A program made the position numbers and the translations under genes. Of a stretch of 64,000 nucleotides of DNA, positions 35,220-46,147 are shown one piece after another. Where the stretch lies: the NCBI GenBank assembly GCA_934045905.1, contig OW203763.1, positions 41,693,172 to 41,757,171 of the forward strand. The letters run 5' to 3'. The notes under the pieces were generated by a model. The model was not told the DNA's origin. It did not search any database and saw nothing but the letters and a program-made list of their open reading frames with translations. Within the stretch, counting starts at the first letter, position 1, and each line of letters starts with the position of its first letter. The stretch is from Leuctra nigra. Taxonomy: Eukaryota > Arthropoda > Insecta > Plecoptera > Leuctridae.

Positions 35220-35560
35220 CCCAACGGCTGGTATACTGGATACCTCGGTTCTCGTTAGATCACCGAGGTTAAGCAGCATCGAGTGCGGTCAGCGGTTGGA
35301 TGGGTGACCATTTTACTATGATTTGCCCGTTGCTGCCGTTGGGTCAGAGAGACTGGGGTGGTAGGGGGTTAGTGTGACGACCTCCCTCCACCTGTTATCA
35401 GTCTCTCGATGGCGCGGATTGTGGAGGCCCATGCTGTAAATGTCACACCGTCCTTCGGAAGGGACGTTAAGCCGTTGGCCTTCGTCAGAAGTAGGCTACA
35501 TGCCGGTACCGGGTTTCCTCTCCTCCCTTCTCTATATTACATTCTCACTAGTGGAGCTTC
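35220..35560 (+). mobile_element. 5S rRNA-derived SINE
   Basis: 35226-35345 resembles 5S rRNA: CTCGTTAGATCACCGAGGTTAAGCAGCATCGAGTGCGGTCAGCGGTTGGATGGGTGACCA contains the internal promoter regions (box A-like AAGCAGCATCGAGTG, box C-like GGATGGGTGACC). It diverges after that and continues into a body with CCTTCGGAAGGGACGTTAAGCCGTTGG. A 5S head joined to an unrelated tail is the structure of SINE3-type elements. Confidence 0.75.
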
Positions 35561-36535
35561 GGCTCTGTTGAGAAATAGACTTAATAATGACCCCACCTTC
35601 GCTTTTCATCTTGACACCCCCAGATATCACCCCAGATACGCAAAAATGTTGATAAAGAGATCCAAAAATGCACAGATTTGCTCATTATGAGGTTGAATTC
35701 TCAAAATTTTCCCAGTTTTTTCAAAACTAATTGAAGGATGTATTATCCAATGACTGATCAATAATTCATTTGTCCAAAATGATCAACCTCATGAATACAA
35801 TTCAATATTTACACGTTAAACTATGATAGCAAAACATATACAGATTTTTCTTATTGCTTATTGGTTATTGCAGCCGTTTTCAAAGGAATTACAAAATCGA
35901 TTCATAATCGATTCTCTTTTACTTAAAATTAAAAAAAATAAGCAATATTTTTGAAATTCAGCACTCAAGGGAAGATTTAATGTGATTTTCGAGTATTAAT
36001 ATTGAAGGACAAGATATAGTTTAATCATTGAATTTCGTCAATAAAGTTTCAAAAACAAATATACCATCGATGCGATTTTTTTGATTTTTTTCTCTCTAGG
36101 TATGGAATGTTAAAAATGTTTTGGTTCATAATAATTGTACGAAAACAAAAATGTGAATAATTTAATTTTGTCAGAAGCTTCTTATATAAAAATGTTAGCA
36201 GCGAAATTTAGCCTTCAATAAAAGGTTTAAGATGCTTTTGGTGCTTTTGGTGTGAAGACAAAGAGAAACATTAATTTAAGATTTAGAATAATATTTATTG
36301 AAGAGACACAGAAAAGTGAATAATTCAATTTTGTCAAAATTATACCTGGAAAAAGCCATTTCCAAAACAATTTTCTAGAGGCTATAAAAATCACGGTCCA
36401 TAAATCTATTTTCTAGCTCGAAGACGACCCTCCCACAAAGAACCTTGCTTGGATGTAACTTCCTCTTTTTTATTTGGGATTTTTTTTTGATTTTTTGATT
36501 GGGATGAAATATCCCAATCAAGATGTTTTTAATAA
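35561..36535. other. AT-rich spacer
   Basis: No gene recognised. TTGATTGGGAT...ATCCCAATCAA at about 36495-36521 forms an 11-bp stem with a 5-base loop just outside the repeat that starts at 36536. Confidence 0.4.
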
Positions 36536-37536
36536 CTAGGAAAACGCTCAGTGTAACACGTTGATGAGCGAGCACAGAACATGCAACATCCCCAATCACG
36601 ATAAACGACACGGCACAAGACGATTTTCTCTGCAACTTTCCAATCTCCATATTATACTCTGGATGAATATCAGATCCATTGTGTCATGATTTCCCTAAGT
36701 CATATTTTTTGCAGCTTTTGACAACCCATACTAAACTCGTAAAATTACAATAAATACTCGACTTATTGGGCTTAATATGTGTAAAATTTTAGATAATGTT
36801 GGTCTTGATCACCATGCAAAATTTGAACTTAATCGAAACATTTTGATTGTCGACCAATCAGAAGATATTATTTAAACTTAAACCCAATTGGAGGATTTGG
36901 CCTTCGTACTGCCAAAGATAATTAGTACTGCATCCGATTTGATATGCGTTAGTTTTACTGTAAATTGTGGACCGCTTGGCTGCTCTACAGGCCTTGGAGC
37001 AGAAGCTTAAAGAAGGCAGGGGTTGAAAATGAAGTATACATTTTAAAAATATTTCAATATTATGGAATAAAATGTCCCTAAAATGAAAAAACTTTTGAAA
37101 ATAACGACAGATTAGACTGAAAATTGGCAAAAATACCTTAAATGTTGGTACCAATGACAATGCGGAGATTTAAGTTGGTCGGTCAATCGGTTCTAGTTTA
37201 AATTTCAAAAATCACATTAAAAATATTTTTAAATTTTAACCAATGGTAGGATTTGGCTGAAACTTTGTATGATTGGGAATAATGTTGGTTGCAATGTTAT
37301 TGCTAAATTTTAAATTGATCGGAGCAACCAATCGAAAGATAATTTTTTTAAAACTTGAACCAATCACAGGAGCCCGTCTAAAAACGATCCCAGGGACCGC
37401 ATAAATTACGTTAGCATGTGTGCAAAGTTTCAGATCGCTTGAATGTGCGGTTTGACCTGGGCCGTGACCACAAAAAAAAAACACACAGAGAAAGTGCCAT
37501 AAGAGTACCGTGGTGACGCTCGCTACGCTCGCTCAA
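36536..37536 (-). mobile_element. Non-autonomous repeat, CTAG-ended family (copy 3)
   Basis: The minus strand begins TTGAGCGAGCGTAGCGAGCGTC and ends GAGCGTTTTCCTAG, followed by T. The interior (CCACGGTACTCTTATGGCACTTTCTCTGTGTG...GATCTGAAACTTTGCACAC) matches 63284-64000 closely. No coding capacity. Confidence 0.55.
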
Positions 37537-38243
37537 TTATAATAATCCTAATTCTTTCAAAACTTTATTAATTTATCATTCTTTTTCAGTTTAATATTTC
37601 AAATAATAAAGGTTAATTTATGAAAATTAACAGGTTCAAATCTGTAAGCAACATTATTTTAAGGTTGTTCCAAGTAATATTACAATAGATACAACCAAAA
37701 TATAGGTAAAATACATCATTTGAATCGTATTATCCATTACAATCCTGAGCTTTGATTGGAAGTGAAAGTAAGTGAGCACATTACTAGTATAGTCTTGGCA
37801 GTATCAAAGAATAACATGCTGAGTGAAACTTACACAGAATAGCAGCAATGATACGCATGGTAGTTGACTTCTACTTGTTGCTTAGTGTGGAGTTTTCACA
37901 GAGCTTTTATACTGTTTATGATCACCACCTTGCACACTGTAGCGTGATTTACAGCTCCTCCTGCATTGCACTTTAGGAAATATTGTTGGAAGTGTCATCT
38001 CATTGCAATTAATATCTAGTGGAGCGGTCGCTCCGCCCAGCCAAGTCGTACTGTACACTCTCAGTCACTCAACATATCGTAAATGCCTAATAAACTGAGG
38101 AGCAGACCAAACACTTTTACTGTAATCTACAAAATGGTATTTTCCGCCTACTGGATATAAAAATTGGAAAATCTCACATTGTTGAGAAATAATTTAATTT
38201 GGAGCTATATATCCTTCCCCCATATATCATATTATACCTATAC
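37537..38243. other. Spacer
   Basis: No gene, RNA or bounded repeat recognised. Confidence 0.35.
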
Positions 38244-38387
38244 CAGTGGTACTCAGCCTTTTTGACTTGCGGGCCAAAAATACGAATTTGCTTTTATTGG
38301 CGGGCCGCATTTTTTTCTGTTTAAAGGACAATAATGCTCACGTCGTGATCAGGGAGGTTCATTCCAGGCTGTAGGAACTACTTTGAT

Positions 38388-38422
<35 letters not shown>

Positions 38423-38937
38423 CGAAGCCCCACAGTTTTAGCCCCGCAGGGCGTTTTTTTTAGAATTGAACAATTTAAAAGTGATTCTGGGGCTCAGCAA
38501 ACAACCCTCCAATTGGTGCCCCGCAGGGTATTAATTTTTAATTTTAGCATTTTATAAGTGATTTGGGATACTAAACTTAATATTTTGTTTTGGAGAATAG
38601 AGGGTCAGACTGCTCGGGTGAGGGGGGGGGGGGGGGGACAATCCCCCATCCCCCTTCCTACGTGCCTGGTTCATTCAGTGTCTTTTGTTTATTATGAAAC
38701 GAATCAACAATGTTTCATACGCCAAACCAAACACATTTTACAATTTTCGGAATTGGTGCAAAATTTGGCTTCATGCGTGAATCCTAACATGACAACTCTC
38801 TAAATATGTATCAAATGAAATGAGATTTTTTTATTATTATTTTTTCAGTTGACACATTTTGTGAATAAATAGGTGTTTGAAACATCAACTGGAGGCCACA
38901 AAAATTAGTTCCGCGGGTCGCAGGTTGAGTACCACTG
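38244..38937. mobile_element. Non-autonomous hAT element
   Basis: Inverted ends are CAGTGGTACTCAGCCTTTTT and the reverse complement of GCAGGTTGAGTACCACTG, a typical hAT start. Flanking 8-mers ACCTATAC and TTATATAC match at six of eight positions. The interior contains GACTTGCGGGCCA...GGCGGGCCGC and a run of about 32 G at 38391-38422. The copy at 59493-60096 is a close relative. Confidence 0.8.
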
Positions 38938-39473
38938 TTATATACCCTACCAAATATTCCACGTTATCCAACAATAGATTATGCCATTTGCGAGCTATAG
39001 GGCAGTGAAAATCGTGAAATAACACCGCTTTTTCTTCTTCAGATGATGATGATATCAGGTAACACCGCTGTCATTGCCACAGCCTAAACGGCTGATCCGA
39101 TTGATCTGAAATTTTTACCACATGTGCACTTTTGACGTCTGTGGTGCCTTTTGTTATGGCAGTTTTTATGTCGCCATTCTGAAACCGAAAGTGATATCAT
39201 ATCTAAAAAACGGCTGAACCGATCGGAACGAAACTTGCACCAATCGATTCAGATGGTCATCTTTATGGAATATACAGAGACAAAATATAAATTAATTTTT
39301 ACTGAAACCGAAAATTACGTCAGAAATATGAAAAATTTAATAAAATCACCTCTTATTACAATAACTACACATTCCAGAAGAAAACACTCCGTGTAAAAAA
39401 GGCAGCAAAGTCTCTTCAACTATGAAAAAATGAAAGAAATCTAAAATTCAGCAATGCTAATACTAGGTATACT

Positions 39474-39552
39474 TTGGAGTTACGCAACCGGAGCTCGTAC
39501 CTAGGCCCTATCATTTGCCGGGCAGCGCTCTATCAAGTGAACTACCCGGCCG
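39474..39552 (-). mobile_element. tRNA-derived repeat fragment
   Basis: The minus strand reads GCCGGGTAGTTCACTTGATAGAGCGCTGCCCGGCAAATG...GGTACGAGCTCCGG, a tRNA-like layout with A-box (TAGTTCACTTG) and B-box-like (GGTACGAGCTC) segments. It abuts the broken 194-bp unit. Confidence 0.5.
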
Positions 39553-39613
39553 GTAATCATGTCATGATAGTGCAGTTCTGTCTGACTCCTAGCGTGGATG
39601 TGTGCTCGTTGTA

Positions 39614-40239
39614 TTCGACACTAAAAGTACCTAGAGAATGCGCTAATATCAGTAAGATGGCCGCTCACGCGAGTACAATCCCAGCGCGTGCGTACTTTTA
39701 CATACAAGTCACTTAGATGTCAATCGTAACGAGTTCAGTAAAAAGTTAAAATACATCGCGAAATAACAGAAATTGATGCTTACCTCAGTGTCAACAATCA
39801 AATACAATTGGCATTTTTCATTACAGCACACATTCATTCAAATTCTTGTAAAAACAAGTTGTCTATTCACCAAAAGCAGCATTTGACAGATTGCAATTGT
39901 TTGAACGAGGCGTCAAGAAAAATGTGTGTTCAAAAGGCCGTGAGAAAAACAATTTGCATCTGTCAAATGGTGATTTTTGGTGAATAGACATCTCGTTTTC
40001 ACAAGAATTTGAATGATGTGTGCTTTAATGAAATATGCCGATTGTATTTGATTGTTGACACTAAGGTATTCATCAATTTCTGTTATTTCGCGATGTAATT
40101 ATATAACTTTTACTGAACTCGTTACGATTGACATCTAAGTGACTTGCCTGACCGCGCCCTGTGCGCATGAGCACAAGTACTCGTGGTATAGATGTTAACT
40201 TTTTCCGCTAGGTGGCGTTTTGCAACTTTTAGTGTCGAA
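39614..40239. mobile_element. Foldback inverted-repeat element
   Basis: The outer ends are inverted 15-mers TTCGACACTAAAAGT / ACTTTTAGTGTCGAA. Internally, arms of about 200 bp (39707-39913 and 39947-40147) are reverse complements with scattered mismatches, forming a very long hairpin with a short loop. It interrupts the seventh 194-bp unit. No coding capacity. Flanks TTGTA/TTGTC suggest a 5-bp duplication, not certain. Confidence 0.8.
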
Positions 40240-40254
40240 TTGTCAGAAGTCGTA

Positions 40255-40638
40255 TAGGCACCGTGCGTTCATACCCCCAGAGACACTAGCGAGAGAAATC
40301 GGCAAAACAGTACGGGAAATAATCTTCAATTTTACCATCTCTCTTGGTCGTGGCCATAGCAACCGATGAAAATCAACAGATCTCAAAATAGCTCAGAATT
40401 GGTAAAAGAGTGAAGCAAACTAATAATTTTATCAGATTCAGTGGAATTATTGACACTTCATACATTTTGCAAAGCGAAATATCATTTGGCGTATTATTGT
40501 AAGAATGCATACAATGAGTAATGTTTACTAACTGCTGCAACTAAGGTTATGAGGATCACGTCAAGAGTTGCTATTTTTGCCACCCAACGCGCTGTCTCTC
40601 ATTTTCAGAAACAAAAGAGAGTCTAGACTCGGTGCCTA
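40255..40638. mobile_element. MITE with TAGGCACCG ends
   Basis: TAGGCACCG at the left end is the inverse of CGGTGCCTA at the right; both sides are flanked by TA. Removing it rejoins the 194-bp unit (GAAGTCG-TA-CA..GACAGTCTCC). Length 384 bp, non-coding. Confidence 0.7.
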
Positions 40639-41535
40639 TACAAGACAGTCTCCGCCTGCGAACAACATGCTCCACTCGCCGTATGTGCCGTAGTCCGTGA
40701 TGGTGTGATTGCACGCTGCCAAGGTCATGTCTTGTTCGTAGCTGCCAGGACTGATGGTAATCATGTCATGATGGTGCAGTTCTGTCTGACTCCTAGAGTA
40801 GATGTGTGATCGTTGAATTGTCTGAAGTCGTACACTAGGCAGTCTCCGCCTGCGAACAACATGCTCCACTCGCCGTATGTGCCGTAGTCCGTGATGGTGT
40901 GATTGCACGCTGCCAAGGTCATGTCTTGTTCGTAGCTGCCAGGACTGATGGTAATCATGTCATGATGGTGCAGTTCTGTCTGACTCCTAGAGTGGATGTG
41001 TGATCGTTGAATTGTCTGAAGTCGTACACTAGGCAGTCTCCGCCTGCGAACAACATGCTCCACTCGCCGTATGTGCCGTAGTCCGTGATGGTGTGATTGC
41101 ACGCTGCCAAGGTCATGTCTTGTTCGTAGCTGCCAGGACTGATGGTAATCATGTCATGATGGTGCAGTTCTGTCTGACTCCTAGAGTGGATGTGTGATCG
41201 TTGAATTGTCTGAAGTCGTACACTAGGCAGTCTCCGCCTGCGAACAACATGCTCCACTCGCCGTATGTGCCGTAGTCCGTGATGGTGTGATTGCACGCTG
41301 CCAAGGTCATGTCTTGTTCGTAGCTGCCAGGACTGATGGTAATCATGTCATGATGGTGCAGTTCTGTCTGACTCCTAGAGTGGATGTGTGATCGTTGAAT
41401 TGTCTGAAGTCGTACACTAGGCAGTCTCCGCCTGCGAACAACATGCTCCACTCGCCGTATGTGCCGTAGTCCGTGATGGTGTGATTGCACGCTGCCAAGG
41501 TCATGTCTTGTTTTAGCTGCCAGGACTGATGGTAA

Positions 41536-41767
41536 TCATGTCATGATGGTGCAGTTCTGTCTGACTCCTAGAGTGGATGTGTGATCGTTGAATTGTCTGA
41601 AGTCGTACACTAGGCAGTCTCCGCCTGCGAACAACATGCTCCACTCGCCGTATGTGCCGTAGTCCGTGATGGTGTGATTGCACGCTGCCAAGGTCGGCAT
41701 GTCTTGTTCGTAGCTGCCAGGACTGAACACAACGTCGGTTTTGTTGACGCCGAAGTTCTTCCGACAC
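41536..41767 (-). CDS. GT11 alpha-1,2-fucosyltransferase, C-terminal catalytic exon (first copy)
   Basis: The acceptor (GCGTTTCAG) is at 41768-41769. The exon encodes CRKNFGVNKTDVVFSPGSYEQ then DMPTLAACNHTITDYGTYGE and WSMLFAGGDCLV, matching the C-terminal conserved block of GT11 fucosyltransferases (CNHTI..GTFG.W...L.GG). It joins in phase to the exon ending at 42344, producing the family motif SDDIEW-CRKNFG across a 576-bp intron. The frame meets TGA at 41536-41538, after about 30 residues beyond GGDCLV, shorter than usual for this family. The same exon is repeated downstream as the 194-bp array. Known family role: transfer of fucose from GDP-fucose to galactose in the Golgi. Activity here is doubtful because the upstream exon is scrambled. 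Confidence 0.75.
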
Positions 41768-42343
41768 CTGAAACGCAAACAAGAACGAGACGAAGTTAAG
41801 ATTAATAAGTATTGTTCCTGCATTTGCTATAAAAAAAACTCTGGGAGAATGTCTTGTTTCATAAGAAGTGCAGGTACACTTGGACCAACTAAAAACGTTA
41901 TTCCATTAGTTATGTTATTATTCTTATTTCACAGACTTCATAGGATGAATCCATCAATTCTTTATTAGCCCATCACAAGAACAGGAGCCACTACCAATCA
42001 CCACTGAACTCAATTATGAAATGAAGTGAACGCTTCAATATCTGAGTTCTATTCTATGCAACTTAGTAACAACAATCTTTAAACTCTGGATGAAAAAATC
42101 AAACACTGATCGAGGTGCAGCGCATTTACTTAGTCAAGAAAATACATTAGCATCAAATCTCAATAACGTTTGAAGTTATTGACCGGATTAAAAAAAAAAT
42201 ATAAAATCCGCAGTAGTTGATTCAAAGCTATTTCATGAGTTATTATTCCACAATCAGAAGATGTCGCTAAATAACTGAATACGTGACCGCTCATATGACG
42301 TTAGTGTGTTTGTTCAAAATTCACTGATGATGACGTCACCCAC

Positions 42344-42581
42344 CACTCGATGTCGTCACTGACAACAATGAACACCGCCTCCTTGAGCCTGCTCCTGTAT
42401 ATGTCCATGGCTCGGTCGTACCAGTCGGGTAATGCCTGAACAGTCTTGTACAAGGCATCCAGATGATGCTCGTAGTCGGTTCTGCGCGCATGGAGGCCGA
42501 CAAACACTGTGTCGGCATTGCGTCGCGCACCTCGCATGATCTGCAACATCATTCTCACATGTACAGGTTGAAAGTAAGTCC
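42344..42581 (-). CDS. GT11 alpha-1,2-fucosyltransferase, donor-binding exon (last copy)
   Basis: Encodes YFQPVHVRMMLQIMRGARR, NADTVFVGLHARRTDYEHHL and RLKEAVFIVVSDDIEW. HARRTD matches the conserved HxRRxD GDP-fucose-binding motif of alpha-1,2-fucosyltransferases, and SDDIEW the next family block. The donor GTGGGT starts at 42343 and splices in phase to the exon at 41767. The upstream half is reiterated 15 times. No N-terminal exon (transmembrane anchor, stem) was found in the remaining window, so this is a partial gene or a relic. Confidence 0.75.
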
Positions 42582-44628
42582 TGCACTGTCTTGTACATGG
42601 CATCCAGATGATGCTTGTAGTCGGTTCTGCGCGCATGGAGGCCGACAAACACTGTGTCGGCATTGCGTCGCGCGCCTCGCATGATCTGGAACATCATTCT
42701 CACATGTACAGGTTGAAAGTAAGTCCTGCACAGTCTTGTACAAGGCATCCAGCAGATGATGCTCGTAGTCGGTTCTGCGCGCATGGAGGCCGACAAACAC
42801 TGTGTCTGCATTGCGTCGCGCGCCTCGCATGATCTGCAACATCATTCTCACATGTACAGGTTGAAAGTAAGTCCTGCACAGTCTTGTACAAGGCATCCAG
42901 ATGATGCTCGTAGTCGGTTCTGCGCGCATGGAGGCCGACAAACACTGTGTCGGCATTGCGTCGCGCGCCTCGCATGATCTGCAACATCATTCTCACATGT
43001 ACAGGTTGAAAGTAAGTCCTGCACTGTCTTGTACATGGCATCCAGATGATGCTCGTAGTCGGTTCTGCGCGCATGGAGGCCGACAAACACTGTGTCGGCA
43101 TTGCGTCGCGCGCCTCGCATGATCTGCAACATCATTCTCACATGTACAGGTTGAAAGTAAGTCCTGCACTGTCTTGTACATGGCATCCAGATGATGCTCG
43201 TAGTCGGTTCTGCGCGCATGGAGGCCGACAAACACTGTGTCGGCATTGCGTCGCGCGCCTCGCATGATCTGCAACATCATTCTCACATGTACAGGTTGAA
43301 AGTAAGTCCTGCACAGTCTTGTACATGGCATCCAGATGATGCTCGTAGTCGGTTCTGCGCGCATGGAGGCCGACAAACACTGTGTCGGCATTGCGTCGTG
43401 CGCCTCGCATGATCTGCAACATCATTCTCACATGTACAGGTTGAAAGTAAGTCCTGCACAGTCTTGTACAAGGCATCCAGATGATGCTCGTAGTCGGTTC
43501 TGCGCGCATGGAGGCCGACAAACACTGTGCCGGCATTGCGTCGCGCGCCTCGCATGATCTGCAACATCATTCTCACATGTACAGGTTGAAAGTAAGTCCT
43601 GCACTGTTTTGTACATGGCATCCAGATGATGCTCGTAGTCGGTTCTGCGCGCATGGAGGCCGACAAACACTGTGTCGGCATTGCGTCGCGCGCCTCGCAT
43701 GATCTGCAACATCATTCTCACATGTACAGGTTGAAAGTAAGTCCTGCACTGTCTTGTACATGGCATCCAGATGATGCTCGTAGTCGGTTCTGCGCGCATG
43801 GAGGCCGACAAACACTGTGTCGGCATTGCGTCGCGCGCCTCGCATGATCTGCAACATCATTCTTACATGTACAGGTTGAAAGTAAGTCCTGCACAGTCTT
43901 GTACAAGGCATCCAGATGATGCTCGTAGTCGGTTCTGCGCGCATGGAGGCCGACAAACACTGTGTCGGCATTGCGTCGCGCGCCTCGCATGATCTGCAAC
44001 ATCATTCTCACATGTACAGGTTGAAAGTAAGTCCTGCACAGTCTTGTACATGGCATCCAGATGATGCTCGTAGTCGGTTCTGCGCGCATGGAGGCCGACA
44101 AACACTGTGTCGGCATTGCGTCGCGCGCCTCGCATGATCTGCAACATCATTCTCACATGTACAGGTTGAAAGTAAGTCCTGCACAGTCTTGTACAAGGCA
44201 TCCAGATGATGCTCGTAGTCGGTTCTGCGCGCATGGAGGCCGACAAACACTGTGTCGGCATTGCGTCGCGCGCCTCGCATGATCTGCAACATCATTCTCA
44301 CATGTACAGGTTGAAAGTAAGTCCTGCACAGTCTTGTACATGGCATCCAGATGATGCTCGTAGTCGGTTCTGCGCGCATGGAGGCCGACAAACACTGTGT
44401 CGGCATTGCGTCGCGCGCCTCGCATGATCTGCAACATCATTCTCACATGTACAGGTTGAAAGTAAGTCCTGCACAGTCTTGTACATGGCATCCAGATGAT
44501 GCTCGTAGTCGGTTCTGCGCGCATGGAGGCCGACAAACACTGTGTCGGCATTGCGTCGCGCGCCTCGCATGATCTGCAACATCATTCTCACATGTACAGG
44601 TTGAAAGTAAGTCCTGCACAGTCTTGTA
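42440..44628 (-). repeat. 145-bp tandem array made of the HARRTD exon, 15 copies
   Basis: Units recur every 145 bp (the ATGATGCTCGTAGTCGG landmark at 42463, 42608, 42756, 42901 and on to 44496; one unit has 3 extra bases). Each unit encodes QIMRGARRNADTVFVGLHAR on the minus strand. Units differ by substitutions such as GTACATGGCATCC versus GTACAAGGCATCC, so they are not identical assembly copies. Each junction has TTTCAACC...ATGTTGCAG, which could act as a splice acceptor. 145 is not divisible by three. Confidence 0.93.
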
Positions 44629-46035
44629 CAGCCAACGCATAAAGTCCTGGTAATTCTTCACCCTTACAGAATATCAAGATACCACCACTCGTACAGCGAA
44701 GCTCGATAAGTTGCCTACAGCTAACCCATAGTTATTTGTCAACAGAGGGATGACTGAAATACTGGGTTGTGTTCATCAGCCCCAGATAGATCACACAGAT
44801 AAGGAAGTCAATGTTGTTATGTCGATCGAACTAACATATCTTAACAACAACCAATTTTCTTTTTTCGGAACTAATAATTTACTTTCAGTTAAAACAAATA
44901 TAACTGCATTTGGATTTCATTGGTATTGATTATATCACAATTGTTATATTAATATATTTTTGAATATTTAAACTATTTATTTTTAATTATTTCTAGTCTA
45001 AAACTAATTTTATATTAAAATGAAGATTGAAATGAATGAAGGATGATTTGAATGTAATGAAATGAGGAAAATGTAACAGCTATGTAAACAAAAGAGTTAA
45101 GTGGAAGAAAAGCCTTGGGCTTAACTTCGCTCTAAATAAAGACCTTTTATTATTATTATTTATTATTACATAAGGCCTGACACAACATTAAACTGCCATG
45201 TTTTTTTCTGGCCACCTAGCTGCATACAAATTGTATGCATCGCAGCTGCAGCATCCTTAAAAAATCGGTAAATGTTGATATCATCGACATCCTTTCGGCG
45301 AACACTATAATACCTAACTAATTTTATAATATTACCTAATAGCGGTTACTTTTTAAGTTGGTGCACAAATAGAATAAAACTTTTTATAGCACACTTCGAA
45401 CCAGCTAATTAGTGAATTCATATTAATTTTGTTATAGGGACGTATATTATTTGTTGTTAAAACTGAATTTTTTGGTTCTTCTTCAAATAATAATACAACT
45501 GTGTAACTCCTGGTTAAACAGGTTTCATCACTATTATTTTTTTTATCATTGTGCCGTTCTGATGTTAAACGCATCATGGTAAGATCTCATCAACTAAACA
45601 CTCTCTTCTTCTCTTCTTATTCCTCTAAAAAATCTATAAGAAAAAGCATGTTTAAATGCTCTTGGATTGATATCAAAATCCTGAGATCTGTCGAATAAAC
45701 GAAAATCTTTATACTTGTGTCTAATTAGCATTTGTTCAATGACGGTCTACTAAGATTTAAACAATATGTTACAGGTGATAAGTATGAAGTAGTTTGGGAA
45801 ATCACACAGCTCATAGGAAATAACAGAATTGATATTTTTGTGATTGAATCGCATCGAGTAGATATTTGTGTGGATGGACGTTGTTGACAGACAAAAACCA
45901 GTTTTTCAAGTCATCCCTCTGTTGACAAATAGCTATGGGTTAGCTGTAGGCAACTTATCGAGCTTCGCTGTACGAGTGGTGGTATCATGATATTCTGTAA
46001 GGGTGAAGAATCAACAGGACTTTATGCGTTGGCTG
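44629..46035. mobile_element. TA-flanked transposon with about 140-bp inverted repeats, inside the fucosyltransferase exon
   Basis: The ends CAGCCAACGCATAAAGTCCT are inverted over about 140 bp (44629-44770 and 45895-46035) with few mismatches. TA lies on both sides (44627-44628 and 46036-46037). TA duplication and CAG-type ends suggest the Tc1/mariner group. The 1.1-kb interior has no transposase, so the element is non-autonomous. It separates one exon copy (46038 onward) from the array. Confidence 0.85.
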
Positions 46036-46037
46036 TA

Positions 46038-46147
46038 CATGGCATCCATGATGATGCTCGTAGTCGGTTCTGCGCGCATGGAGGCCGACAAACACTGTGT
46101 CTGCATTGCGTCGCGCGCCTCGCATGATCTGGAACATCATTCTCATC
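46038..46147 (-). pseudogene. Separated copy of the fucosyltransferase HARRTD exon
   Basis: The minus strand encodes MRMMFQIMRGARRNADTVFV followed by GLHARRTDYEHHH, the same segment as the 145-bp units, then runs into the TA-flanked transposon. Upstream of ATGAGAATGATG the sequence is unrelated, so this is the outermost, truncated unit of the array. Confidence 0.8.

Larger units (their letters stand above)
39553..41700 (-). repeat. 194-bp tandem array made of a fucosyltransferase exon
   Basis: Six units carry TCCGCCTGCGAACAACATGC at 40651, 40845, 41039, 41233, 41427 and 41619 (194-bp steps; the last is 192 because of a 2-bp loss). A seventh, split unit is spread over 39553-39613, 40240-40254 and 40639 onward, broken by two transposons. 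Each unit contains the coding segment AACNHTITDYGTYGEWSMLF on the minus strand. As 194 is not a multiple of three, reading through units changes frame and each reaches TGA. Confidence 0.9.

Noticed and set aside
35226..35345. Functional 5S rRNA gene
   Set aside because: Divergence in the 5' part and in the region after box C, no terminator-like T run at the right place, and an attached SINE body.
42463..44572. Repeated 73-codon plus-strand ORFs
   Set aside because: Antisense shadows of the fucosyltransferase exon repeated by the 145-bp array.
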